64,000 nucleotides of DNA, from positions 1,550,001 through 1,614,000 of the forward strand of contig NZ_CP188319.1 of NCBI RefSeq assembly GCF_050033475.1, written 5' to 3'. Both the position numbers and the translations under genes were made by a program. This document shows positions 24,513-32,422 of this stretch, piece after piece. Each line of letters begins with the position of its first letter. The stretch's first letter is position 1. The notes beneath the pieces are model-generated. The model did no database searches and was not told the origin of the DNA. It worked only from the letters and a program-made list of their open reading frames with translations. The DNA is from Cetobacterium sp050033475 (GTDB taxonomy: Bacteria > Fusobacteriota > Fusobacteriia > Fusobacteriales > Fusobacteriaceae).

Positions 24513-25010
24513 TTATTCCTTCACCTCTATGGTCATATAGACGATTTTTTCAAATTCACCTTCCCTTGATATATTTCTTCCATCAATATATACAATATTA
24601 TCCTTTTCTATTTTCTTATTTAAAAATGGAGTGGAATAAATATAGGTATCTATTTTTCCATCCTTATCTATATCTATTTCATTTTCACTGTACTTTAATT
24701 TAAAATAATTTTCCCTCTCAGGCTTTCTATTCAACTCTATCTCAAATGGAATTCTAACTTGACTTTCATCTATTACTAAAGCCTCAATATCCACATCTGA
24801 TATTATCTCCAGAGGCACATAAATATTTACTTTACTTTCCAAATAAAGGGAGGTATTTTTTTCTAAAGTTCTAATTCCAAGAACCTTTCCATCTTCATCA
24901 TATTCCACCATATCCTCCTTTGGAAGTTCTCCTGTTTCAACTTTATTATTTTCTATTCCTCTTATCTCTAAGGAAAACAATAGAAAAAATATCATAAGTA
25001 TTCCCTTCAT
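24513..25010 (-). CDS. Minor pilus subunit-like protein, 165 residues
   Basis: Signal peptide (1-17, MKGILMIFFLLFSLEIRG region). The mature part is beta-rich with KVNIYVPLEIISDVDIEAL and ends KIVYMTIEVKE. The start shares one base with the usher stop (TAATG), so the two are coupled. DIDKDGKIDTYIYS resembles a Ca-binding DxDxDG loop. Probably a minor pilin; not assigned to a named family. Confidence 0.6.
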   Translation of the reverse strand: MKGILMIFFLLFSLEIRGIENNKVETGELPKEDMVEYDEDGKVLGIRTLEKNTSLYLESKVNIYVPLEIISDVDIEALVIDESQVRIPFEIELNRKPERENYFKLKYSENEIDIDKDGKIDTYIYSTPFLNKKIEKDNIVYIDGRNISREGEFEKIVYMTIEVKE

Positions 25011-27559
25011 TAATTCACCTCTTTAACCTTTAGATTAAAGATAAAATCCCTTTCAGATTTTCCACTCTCATAATCTAAATTTATTCTCTTTATTACAGAA
25101 TCTATCCTATAAAATTCTCCCACATAGTTTAACTCCATGATATATTGCCCTGGAAGTAATCCAGAAATTTCAAATATTCCTTCCTCATCTCCCATGGACA
25201 TATCCACAACTTTTCCCTCTTGATTTTTTATTTTAATTAAAATATCCCTATATATTTCCACTTTTTCAGAAAAATTCTTATTAGATTTAAAATCTAAATC
25301 TATTTTTCCCCTTAGGGTTAACATTGGTTTTATTGGAATATAAGCCATTAAAGTAGAACTATTTCTTCCCTTAATTTGAATCTTATTACTTCCTAAAACA
25401 AAGGAAGGTTTTCTTATAATTGGATTCAAATCATATATCATATGGTTGGGTATTCCATAGAATACTCCCTCTCCTCTTTCATCTGTGACAATTTCCTTTT
25501 TTCCAATTTTTACCTTTACATTATTAATTTTTCTTTCTCCTTTGTCATAGATATCATTATTATTACTATCTACAAAGGTGATTACCTTAACCCTGGTACT
25601 ATCCATATTTTCTATGGTTTTTCTAGGATTTTGTAAATCTATAATTCTATCCAATCCAAACTTATACTCTTGATTTCCCTTTTTATCCACAAACATATCG
25701 AAATTAAACCAATTATCATATTGTAAATTAAATTTAAAGGTGATCATACTTTTATCCCTTTGGGAATGTCTCAGTTCTACACTGTAATCAAATTTTCCAT
25801 TGGCACTATTGAAAATAGTAAAGGCTGTTTCATAATTTTTTCCTGAATCCTCCCATTTATTTTCTAACTTCGTTATAAATCTTCTAAAACCACTGTAATA
25901 AAAGTTCAGCATATATTTTTCCCTATCTAAAGTAGAACTTTCATATTCCCCTGAAACTAGAAAATTTCTATAACTTTTCGAATAACTTCCACTGTATTTC
26001 TTATTTTCTTCTCTTCTTTCATCATAGAATTTTTTATTTTCAATTTCATATTTTAAAGTTAAATTATTTATAGGTCTATATTCTAGGGTATATTCCTCTG
26101 TGGCTTTCTCCCTATAATAGTTCTCTCTTTCCTCTCGATTTAACTTAATTCTAAATTTTTTTATATCAATTTGACCCTTGGTCTGAAATTTTCCCCTATT
26201 ATAAATATCTGTGAAGGATTTTTCCTTTCCCAAAACTAAAGTATAAGGATAAGAAAAAATATAGTTACTATAAATAACTTCTAATTTCCCTCCATCTAAA
26301 TATCTATATTTATCTTGAATATTTTCCACATCTCTATTAAATTCCAAACCAATTGTGGTATTATTTGTAAGTCCATAATAAACCTTTGAACTTCCCCTTA
26401 CTTTTTTACCTCCCTCTGAAACCTCTCTAAAATCCATATTATATTCTATCTGTCCCTTATTTTGCTGATTATAGTCACTGGTTGTATCTATTTTTTTCAA
26501 AGATATTTTCCCATCAGGACCATAAATTTTTAATACATACTCCCTATCACCTTTTATCTCATCATTGTCAAAATAGACAACTCCATTTACAGAATCCTGA
26601 ACACCTATAGGAATTCCCATATATAACAGTTCAACCCTAGAACCTATAGGAACATTTTCCTTTATAATATAAGTTTTATTCCTAGTTATTAAATATCCCT
26701 TATCCTTTTTAAAGGAAACTCCCCACTCCCTTGGTCCCCTAAGGGTTGTACTATAATTTCCAATCTCTAGGGTATGTTCCTTCCAAAGATCCTTATAGGA
26801 TAATTTCATATCCTCTAAATCTCTATCTTTTAAATCATAACTTGTTAAAAATTGCCCATATAAAAAAGCTCCCTGGTATTCTAGTTTTCCATCCCACGTA
26901 TCTTCAAAACCCTTGGAGCTATTATTTTCATTTTTAGAATAAATTTTATCTATCTTAGTTCTCAAATATCCAGCTTCGAAAAATACCCCTTCATTTGTAT
27001 ATAATAAATTTTTACTGTTCTTTTCTTCTTGAAGTTTTTCCTTGGTTCTTTCTAAAATATTTTCAATTTCCCTAGGAGATGAAAAATTTAAAAACATTGT
27101 AATTTTAAAGTTTTCCTCATCTACCCTTAGGGCTCTTAAAAATATTTCCTTAAAACTTTCCTCCCAAAGATAAAACTCCTTATCTCTCCAAAATCCTAAA
27201 TTTTCTGGAGAAATAACCACTTCTCTTAAATCCTCTCCTAAAAAACACCTTATGGATTCCTCTTCCTGGGAGTAATTTTTAAAATCTATCTCTTTAAAAA
27301 ATTCAAAAACAGGAAAATAATTTTTTTCCTTCTCTCTAATAACCTCATAAATCTTTGATTGTAAATTTCCATTTATCCTTAATTCATATAAATATTTTCC
27401 ATCTAAAATTTTTGTTTTTCCCTTTAAAATTTCATACTCTTCCTGGGTAATAATTCCCTCTCCTCTTAGAAACTCTAAGTCCTCTATATTTTCCTGACCC
27501 ATAAGAGTTAAATTTATTCCTATGTATAAGCAAAGTAACTTAAATATTTTAAATCTCAC
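25010..27559 (-). CDS. Outer-membrane fimbrial usher, 849 residues
   Basis: GTG start with GGATGGG upstream. A signal peptide (1-21) is followed by a short helical segment (LEFLRGEGIITQEEYEILKG) unusual for ushers, and an N-terminal domain (YELRINGNLQSKIYEVI). The central barrel has a plug-like segment: ENVPIGSRVELLYMGIPIGV, then GVVYFDNDEIKGDREYVLKI. C-terminal beta-sandwich domains contain FVDSNNNDIYDKGE and GLLPGQYIMELNYVG. This order fits chaperone-usher secretion pores of the CS1/TcfC or archaic kind rather than PapC. It lies between two chaperone genes and the minor subunits. Identification rests on layout plus motifs. Confidence 0.75.
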   Translation of the reverse strand: MRFKIFKLLCLYIGINLTLMGQENIEDLEFLRGEGIITQEEYEILKGKTKILDGKYLYELRINGNLQSKIYEVIREKEKNYFPVFEFFKEIDFKNYSQEEESIRCFLGEDLREVVISPENLGFWRDKEFYLWEESFKEIFLRALRVDEENFKITMFLNFSSPREIENILERTKEKLQEEKNSKNLLYTNEGVFFEAGYLRTKIDKIYSKNENNSSKGFEDTWDGKLEYQGAFLYGQFLTSYDLKDRDLEDMKLSYKDLWKEHTLEIGNYSTTLRGPREWGVSFKKDKGYLITRNKTYIIKENVPIGSRVELLYMGIPIGVQDSVNGVVYFDNDEIKGDREYVLKIYGPDGKISLKKIDTTSDYNQQNKGQIEYNMDFREVSEGGKKVRGSSKVYYGLTNNTTIGLEFNRDVENIQDKYRYLDGGKLEVIYSNYIFSYPYTLVLGKEKSFTDIYNRGKFQTKGQIDIKKFRIKLNREERENYYREKATEEYTLEYRPINNLTLKYEIENKKFYDERREENKKYSGSYSKSYRNFLVSGEYESSTLDREKYMLNFYYSGFRRFITKLENKWEDSGKNYETAFTIFNSANGKFDYSVELRHSQRDKSMITFKFNLQYDNWFNFDMFVDKKGNQEYKFGLDRIIDLQNPRKTIENMDSTRVKVITFVDSNNNDIYDKGERKINNVKVKIGKKEIVTDERGEGVFYGIPNHMIYDLNPIIRKPSFVLGSNKIQIKGRNSSTLMAYIPIKPMLTLRGKIDLDFKSNKNFSEKVEIYRDILIKIKNQEGKVVDMSMGDEEGIFEISGLLPGQYIMELNYVGEFYRIDSVIKRINLDYESGKSERDFIFNLKVKEVN

Positions 27560-27571
27560 TCTTACCCATCC

Positions 27572-28228
27572 TTAATTTAAACTTTTTTCTAGTAAAATAT
27601 TTTTATTTCTATCCACCACTTCTATCTTCCCTTGATTTCCTTCTAAAATTTCATTTTCAAGAATTTTCTTCTCACCCTTGAAAAGTCTCATACTTCCTAA
27701 AAATTTTCTTTCCTTATTATTTTTTCCTATAAAATAAATATCTAATTTCTCTCTTTTATATCCAATATTTTCCAAAGCAATTTTTCTCGAGGATTTCCTT
27801 TCTATCTTTATTTTTCCCTTTTCCTCCCCTACAAATCCTGCCAATTCTATTTTTAACTTAGTATAAATTTGTAATTTTTTTTTAGAATCTCTATTTGGGT
27901 ATTCAATTTCCTTCACACAGAGATTACTTATATATTCTCCCTGAGGTATTCCCCTTGGTCCCTGAATAAAAACCTTTATCTTCTCCCTTTCTCCAGGTTT
28001 TAAAGTTATTACTCTTGGATAAATTTCCATCCAAGGTGTCATATCTAAAGTATTTTCTTTGCCCTCTCCATAAACTCTATACTTCAAGGTTCTTTCTGTA
28101 TTATTTGTTATAATATATTCCCTATAGGCTCCCTCTCCATCTATCTTCTCATCTAAATATAGAGGAGCTATATTTGTGTACCCAAGAGCTATTTCCATCA
28201 CCATAAAAAATATCCATATATATTTCAT
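27572..28228 (-). CDS. Periplasmic pilus chaperone (second in operon), 218 residues
   Basis: Signal peptide, then an immunoglobulin-like domain pair: EYIITNNTERTLKYRVYG, WMEIYPRVITLKPGEREKIK, and VFIQGPRGIPQGEYISNLCV correspond to the F1-G1 edge of PapD-like chaperones that donates a strand to subunits. The second domain (about 130-218) has LENIGYKREKLDIYF and a KGEKKILENEIL strand. It lies just after an intercistronic terminator and 12 bases before the usher, so it is probably made in step with the usher. Confidence 0.78.
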   Translation of the reverse strand: MKYIWIFFMVMEIALGYTNIAPLYLDEKIDGEGAYREYIITNNTERTLKYRVYGEGKENTLDMTPWMEIYPRVITLKPGEREKIKVFIQGPRGIPQGEYISNLCVKEIEYPNRDSKKKLQIYTKLKIELAGFVGEEKGKIKIERKSSRKIALENIGYKREKLDIYFIGKNNKERKFLGSMRLFKGEKKILENEILEGNQGKIEVVDRNKNILLEKSLN

Positions 28229-28245
28229 TTTTCCCTTCCCTTAAG

Positions 28246-28271
28246 GAAAAAGGGTAGTATTAAACTACCCC
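28246..28271 (-). terminator. Intercistronic terminator after the major pilin gene
   Basis: GGGTAGT and ACTACCC (28252-28258, 28264-28270) form a 7-base stem with a T5 tail on the minus strand, between pilin and second chaperone. Partial termination here would give much more pilin than usher mRNA. Confidence 0.7.
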
Positions 28272-28283
28272 TTCCCTTACTAA

Positions 28284-28868
28284 TTAATTGTTGTTCATTG
28301 TTAAAGTTGCATTGAAAGTTCCAGATCCTACATATAATCCTGCCTTCTGATCCTCAGAAATAGCTCCAACAACTGAAGTTACCTTTGTCATAACTAATTT
28401 ATCTGTTCCCTTAACAGTAATGTCCCCAGTTATAAAATTCAATGTTGAATCTATACTTTCTCCACTTGCTCCTCCATGACCATTTAATGCAAGATTCTTA
28501 TCTCCATTTCCAACTATAGGATTTCCATTTAAGTCACTTGCTTCAAATTTTGCCTTATATGATTCTGAACCAGTAGTTCCAAATTGTTTTCCATCGGCCC
28601 TAGCAAGTCTTACTTCCTTTTCTATTCTTGATTCCTTACTTAATCCAGCAACCATATTTCCGTGGTCAAAAGTTAATTTATCAATTAAAGTATTATTTTC
28701 ATCCACAAGTACTAACTGTGGTCCCTTAGGTAATACTGTAACTCTAACTTCCATTGGAACTCCAACTTTTCCAGATTCTCCTCCTGCGGTTGGTACTACT
28801 TCCCCTGGGTTTGCACCAAAAGCTACCGTTGTTAAAGCCATCATTCCTAATAAATATTTTTTCATCAT
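28284..28868 (-). CDS. Major pilin subunit, 194 residues
   Basis: AGGAGTG precedes the first of two ATGs. Signal peptide 1-18 (cut after VAFG). The mature 176 residues are beta-rich with low charge: GVPMEVRVTVLPKGPQLVLV, LDGDxx-free loops, and a final strand LYVGSGTFNATLTMNNN, the form of a donor/acceptor-strand pilin. No Cys is present. It lies between two chaperone genes and is followed by a terminator, the usual mark of a highly expressed major subunit. Its overall pattern recalls CS1/CFA-I-type major subunits; similarity is not close enough to name it. Confidence 0.75.
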   Translation of the reverse strand: MMKKYLLGMMALTTVAFGANPGEVVPTAGGESGKVGVPMEVRVTVLPKGPQLVLVDENNTLIDKLTFDHGNMVAGLSKESRIEKEVRLARADGKQFGTTGSESYKAKFEASDLNGNPIVGNGDKNLALNGHGGASGESIDSTLNFITGDITVKGTDKLVMTKVTSVVGAISEDQKAGLYVGSGTFNATLTMNNN

Positions 28869-28897
28869 CTCACTCCTATTTTTATTCTTTTATTTTT

Positions 28898-29605
28898 TTA
28901 TAGCATCAAGAATTTTTTTAAAAACACTTGATTATTATAATCATAAAATATTAATTTTTTACTTCTTGGTGGTATTTTAACTTCTACTTTCATTCCTCCA
29001 GAAGCTCCCATTCTTCCTTGGGAATAAACCTCTATTAGAGAGTTGTCTCCATCCACAAAACCAACTCCTATTTCATATCCCCTTTCTCCTCCGTTAAAAA
29101 ATTCCCCTTGAAAATATCTTTCACCATTTTTTTCTATAATTTTACTTCTTTTAACCTCTATTTTATCCTCCATAGATCCCACATAGGCCTCCATTTCCAC
29201 AGCCACATTGGTTCTCATAGAAACTGCACCATCCACGTCCTTTCCATCCTTTTTCAAAGCTGGAATAGCTATACTTTCACATCCAATCATAAATCCATAT
29301 ACTCCATTTTTAAGATTTTTTGGTGCTTCCACATAGACTTTTATTACTCCCCTATCCTTTGGTTTCACCGTAACAATGGTGGGATAGATTTTCACATATT
29401 TAGATATATCATTCTTTTTTCCATTCCCAAGTATTTTTACCTTATATCTCTGGGTTTCTCCTGTACTATTATCTAAAAAAAATTCCCCATAGCCTTCCCC
29501 ATTATCTATTCTCTTATCAAACCCTATTGGGCTAAACTCAAAGGCTCCTAGGGTAAAAATCATTGTAAAATATAGCAATATAAATAACAGTGTATTTTTT
29601 TTCAT
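28898..29605 (-). CDS. Periplasmic pilus chaperone (first in operon), 235 residues
   Basis: AGGAGAG lies in the end of the regulator gene, whose TAG stop directly abuts this ATG. Signal peptide about 1-21. The first domain has GEFFLDNSTGETQRYKVKIL, YVKIYPTIVTVKPKDRGVIK and VYVEAPKNLKNGVYGFMIGC, parallel line by line to the second chaperone. The second domain carries FNGGERGYEIGVGF and PPRSKKLIFYDYNN. Having two chaperones suggests one for the major pilin and one for minor subunits or the tip protein. Confidence 0.78.
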   Translation of the reverse strand: MKKNTLLFILLYFTMIFTLGAFEFSPIGFDKRIDNGEGYGEFFLDNSTGETQRYKVKILGNGKKNDISKYVKIYPTIVTVKPKDRGVIKVYVEAPKNLKNGVYGFMIGCESIAIPALKKDGKDVDGAVSMRTNVAVEMEAYVGSMEDKIEVKRSKIIEKNGERYFQGEFFNGGERGYEIGVGFVDGDNSLIEVYSQGRMGASGGMKVEVKIPPRSKKLIFYDYNNQVFLKKFLML

Positions 29606-29914
29606 CTACTCTCCTACAGCTAGAAAGTTTTCATATTTATCACAAAACTCCTCAATATCCTTAAGGATAATATAAATTCCCTTTCCATAGGAAGTTAAAC
29701 TATATTCTGTATGTTTTGGATAAACTTCATAGTCTTTCTTTTTTACTATTTTATATTTTATAAGTATATTTAAAGTTTCTATTAACATTTTATCTGTGGA
29801 ATCTGGAAAAATTTTTCTTAGCTCTGAAATTCTCATGGTTTCATTTTCCTTTAGTTGTAAGATTATTGGTACACTCCATTTCTTTTTTAAAACTCGAAAA
29901 AATCTATATTCCAT
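29606..29914 (-). CDS. HxlR-family transcriptional regulator
   Basis: This 102-residue winged-helix protein has the HxlR order: FFRVLKKKWSVPIILQL, MRISELRKIFPDSTDKMLIE, TLNILIKYKIVKKKD, then the wing HTEYSLTSYGKGI. I use ATG 29914 with GGGGGA seven bases upstream; the TTG six bases earlier is too close to that site. The usual Cys of redox-sensing HxlR proteins is near the C-terminus here (FCDKYENF) rather than the N-terminus. It is the first gene of the pilus operon, downstream of a c-di-GMP riboswitch, and may autoregulate the operon. Confidence 0.85.
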   Translation of the reverse strand: MEYRFFRVLKKKWSVPIILQLKENETMRISELRKIFPDSTDKMLIETLNILIKYKIVKKKDYEVYPKHTEYSLTSYGKGIYIILKDIEEFCDKYENFLAVGE

Positions 29915-30030
29915 TTCCAATTCCCCCTATGAATCGATGTAAATATTTTATAATTTATACTAACATAATATTAATTGTTTAATGAATATATTACTTTTTT
30001 GTAAGTATTGTATTTTATTGAATTTTGAGC

Positions 30031-30064
30031 AAAAAAAAGTTGCATATCCTAAAGATATGCAACT
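30031..30064 (-). terminator. Terminator forming the riboswitch expression platform
   Basis: On the minus strand AGTTGCATATC (30064-30054), loop TTTAG, GATATGCAACT (30048-30038), then T8. Its left arm begins inside the 3' end of the aptamer (CCAGTTGC), so aptamer folding and terminator formation can compete. Confidence 0.85.
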
Positions 30065-30130
30065 GGCTGTCATTTTAAAGACCCTATAGCTTTGCGTCAT
30101 ATAATTTCTTATATTTTGCCCTATTTAATT
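30058..30130 (-). promoter_or_regulatory. Cyclic di-GMP-I riboswitch (GEMM-I aptamer)
   Basis: Reading the minus strand, all GEMM-I landmarks occur in order. ATAGGGCAAA (from about 30125) is followed by the P1b-type stem ATATAA/TTATAT closed by a GAAA tetraloop, then GACGCAAAGC (30098-30089), CTATAGGGTCT, and the second helix ending ATGACAGCCAG (to 30063). This consensus is specific to the c-di-GMP-I class (Rfam RF01051). It lies between its own promoter and the HxlR/pilus operon, with a terminator directly after. Whether ligand turns expression on or off cannot be fixed by eye; overlap of the aptamer's 3' end with the terminator arm would suit an ON switch. Confidence 0.92.
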
Positions 30131-30136
30131 TTACAT

Positions 30137-30165
30137 ATAATAACACAGTCTTAATTACTTTGCAA
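30137..30165 (-). promoter_or_regulatory. Promoter of the riboswitch-pilus operon
   Basis: TTGCAA (30160-30165), exactly 17 bases, then TATTAT (30137-30142) preceded by TG one base upstream (extended -10). Transcription would start near 30130, at the first base of the aptamer. Confidence 0.7.
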
Positions 30166-30184
30166 GATTTTTTTAATTGACTTT

Positions 30185-30385
30185 TTAAATATCCTTAACT
30201 CGAAACCACTCCAAAAGTTCTTCATCATTTTTTTCCTTAATCTCTGCTATAACCTTTTTTCTAGCATGGTGCTCCTGTAGTGTATCATCTAATCTCTTCA
30301 ATCTAAATACCAATTCCCTAGCTATTGAGCTTTTCTCAGCCTTAGCCTTCTCTTCCAATTCATCAATTAATTGTTTAAGTTCCAT
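30185..30385 (-). CDS. Small helical protein, 66 residues
   Basis: GGGGGAT stands before the ATG. The product is highly charged and all-helical (MELKQLIDELEEKAKAEKSS, LVFRLKRLDDTLQEHHARKK), ending EWFRVKDI. It has no signal peptide. It lies directly upstream of the riboswitch promoter but in a separate transcription unit, though no terminator separates it from that promoter. I do not recognise a family. Confidence 0.55.
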   Translation of the reverse strand: MELKQLIDELEEKAKAEKSSIARELVFRLKRLDDTLQEHHARKKVIAEIKEKNDEELLEWFRVKDI

Positions 30386-30608
30386 AGTATTATCCCCCTA
30401 TTTTTCAAGATTCTTATATGTTTCTACAAGGTTTTTTCTAATTTTCCTCTATTCCTCTGTAAACATTTTTTTAATATAATTACTCAGGACATTTTTTTCA
30501 AACCCCTTTAAAATCCAAATAATAGAGCCGTTTACGTGGACTTTTGTCCATAATATGGTGATTTTAGAATTTTGTCCTAGAATTTCTATATTCATATCTT
30601 GTACGTGT

Positions 30609-30637
30609 TTGACTTTTGAAATAAAAGTATGTATAAT
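30609..30637 (+). promoter_or_regulatory. Promoter of the Mga/BglG-like regulator gene
   Basis: TTGACT (30609-30614), 17 bases, TATAAT (30632-30637): nearly ideal. It fixes the start of the following gene downstream of 30645 and rules out the ATG at 30629. Confidence 0.8.
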
Positions 30638-30673
30638 AAACAATATATTATAGAAGTTATTGAGGTGAAACAC

Positions 30674-32065
30674 ATGGCAATAAATATTGAAACTAAACAT
30701 TTAAGACTTTTAAAACTTTTAAACTTTACCAAAGGAAAACATCTTAAATTTTTAGAATTTTTTTTAAATACTAATAAAGCAAATATAAATTCATATATAA
30801 GAGATCTCTACAATCTTATTCCTAATAACAAATCTCAAAATAAATTAGATAAAATTATTGAAGAAATTTTAAATGAAAACTTTTCTCTATTTAAATCTGA
30901 AGTTAAAGAAGTTTCTCTTTCTAAAAAAGATAGAATATTTTTTTTAACTTTAAGATTACTTTTAAAAACTACTCTTAATCTACAATATCTCTCTACTCTT
31001 CTTGAAGTTTCCAGAAGAACTTTAAATGATGATATTTTACAACTCAAAACAGATTTAAAAATTTATGATTTAACTATTGTAAGTTTTCCTGGAAAAGGAA
31101 TATTTTTAGAAGGAAATCTATTAAATAGAAAAAGAGCTCTCTGCACATATATATACAAATATCTGGTAGAAGAAGATCATCTTCCACAGATTTTTAAGGA
31201 ATATTTTTTTAATATTTTCCATGTAAATGAAATTGATAATATTTTCCAAGAAGAAATGGAACATTTTATTGAGTTAGGAAACTGTGATATTTTCTTTTAT
31301 AATAGAGAATTATTAAAAAGTTTCTATATAAGTTTCAAATATTTAGATGATGATATTCTAGAGGAAAATCAAATTAAAAATCAGCTTTTCTCACCGGAAA
31401 AATTCAATTACTATTTTTCAGATATTTTTCAACAATATCAAATAGAAACTATTTATAATTTTTTTAAAGATTCTCTTCTAGGTGAAATTTCAGTGGAATA
31501 TATTCATAATTTTATAAATATTTTAAAAATTTCCAAAGGTCTTTTTCCTGAAAAATCTAAAGATCTACCTGTATATTACAATATATTTCGAAATATTTTA
31601 GGAAGTGAATTGAAAGAAGATGACTTTTTAGATAATTTTATTTCTAGATCTATTTTCTGTAAAGCACAGAAACATTATCTTCCTATATATGAAATGTCAT
31701 TTTTAAATTTATGTTTAGATGAAATAACAATAGAAAAATCCATTGAAATTTTTATAAAACTTAGAGAATTTTTTTGGAATATTTCTTTTACTGACGTAAT
31801 TTCATTACATCTCTACTTAAATTCAAAACAAAATCAAGTAGAAGAAAAAAATATAATTCTTGTTTATAACAATATTCCTAAAATACTTTTAGAACAATTA
31901 AAAAGTAAAATAGAAGTACATAATAATGTAAATATCACAGATTTTGTGAATATTAATTTCTTTGATTCTTTTTCTAATAAAAATAAAAATATTGGCATTA
32001 TTGAGCCACTCCTTAAAAAGAGTTTAAAAAACTTTAAAGTTAAAAATCTAATTATTCCTGCATAA
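30674..32065 (+). CDS. Mga/BglG-type helix-turn-helix transcriptional regulator
   Basis: The 463-residue protein starts at ATG 30674 (GAGGTG upstream); an earlier in-frame ATG overlaps the -10 and is discarded. Two helix-turn-helix regions are visible: one near residues 25-60 and the better one at about 103-128 (LQYLSTLLEVSRRTLNDDIL). This is followed by IVSFPGKGIFLEGNLLNRKR, the typical linker of BglG/LicR/Mga regulators before PRD domains. The remainder is helical and diverged; no conserved PRD histidines stand out, so PTS control is uncertain. It is a single gene next to the accessory island, with target unknown. Confidence 0.7.
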   Translation: MAINIETKHLRLLKLLNFTKGKHLKFLEFFLNTNKANINSYIRDLYNLIPNNKSQNKLDKIIEEILNENFSLFKSEVKEVSLSKKDRIFFLTLRLLLKTTLNLQYLSTLLEVSRRTLNDDILQLKTDLKIYDLTIVSFPGKGIFLEGNLLNRKRALCTYIYKYLVEEDHLPQIFKEYFFNIFHVNEIDNIFQEEMEHFIELGNCDIFFYNRELLKSFYISFKYLDDDILEENQIKNQLFSPEKFNYYFSDIFQQYQIETIYNFFKDSLLGEISVEYIHNFINILKISKGLFPEKSKDLPVYYNIFRNILGSELKEDDFLDNFISRSIFCKAQKHYLPIYEMSFLNLCLDEITIEKSIEIFIKLREFFWNISFTDVISLHLYLNSKQNQVEEKNIILVYNNIPKILLEQLKSKIEVHNNVNITDFVNINFFDSFSNKNKNIGIIEPLLKKSLKNFKVKNLIIPA

Positions 32066-32139
32066 TGTGTGTATTGCAAATAATATAAAAATTAATTGCT
32101 ATATAAATGTAAACGCTAAAAAACTATTAATCTGAATTA

Positions 32140-32374
32140 ATTATAATTAAAATTTTCGATCTCTTCATATTTACAAATAGTTCCGTAGGAATAACCTGTT
32201 ATTTTCATAACTTTTCTGTAAGAATACCCTTGTATCATTAATCTTAGCCATTAATCGCATGTCCTTTTCCCCTTTAAAAAAGTTTGGTCGTTTAATTAAA
32301 GGGTATTATATTAGGATTGTGTTTTCAATGGTTTTTATTTTGCAAATACTTTCTATTTAATTTTGCCACAAACA
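32140..32374 (-). pseudogene. IS21-family relic, left copy (istA start and IS end)
   Basis: On the minus strand the IS end TGTTTGTGGCAAAATTAAAT (from 32374) leads to AAAGGGG and ATG, then MRLMAKIN and, after a roughly 19-base deletion and frameshift, GYSYRKVMKITGYSYGTICK, the helix-turn-helix start of IstA. Nothing of the rest remains. The same end and leader recur at 48200-48426 in the same orientation. Confidence 0.7.
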
Positions 32375-32377
32375 AAT

Positions 32378-32414
32378 AAAAGAGTGTTAGTCAGTTGAAC
32401 TAACACCCTTTTTT
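32378..32414. terminator. Terminator of the helicase operon
   Basis: AAAAGAGTGTTAGT pairs with ACTAACACCCTTTT (one mismatch), with T-rich flanks on both strands. It begins four bases from the IS21 relic's end. Confidence 0.8.
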
Positions 32415-32422
32415 AAATAGAA

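Noticed and set aside
30629..30673. Upstream ATG for the Mga/BglG-like regulator
   Set aside because: It overlaps the -10 element and would precede the transcription start.
30449..30700. 83-codon open frame on the minus strand
   Set aside because: It overlaps the strong plus-strand promoter at 30609-30637 and lacks a ribosome site at either possible ATG; the composition looks like chance.
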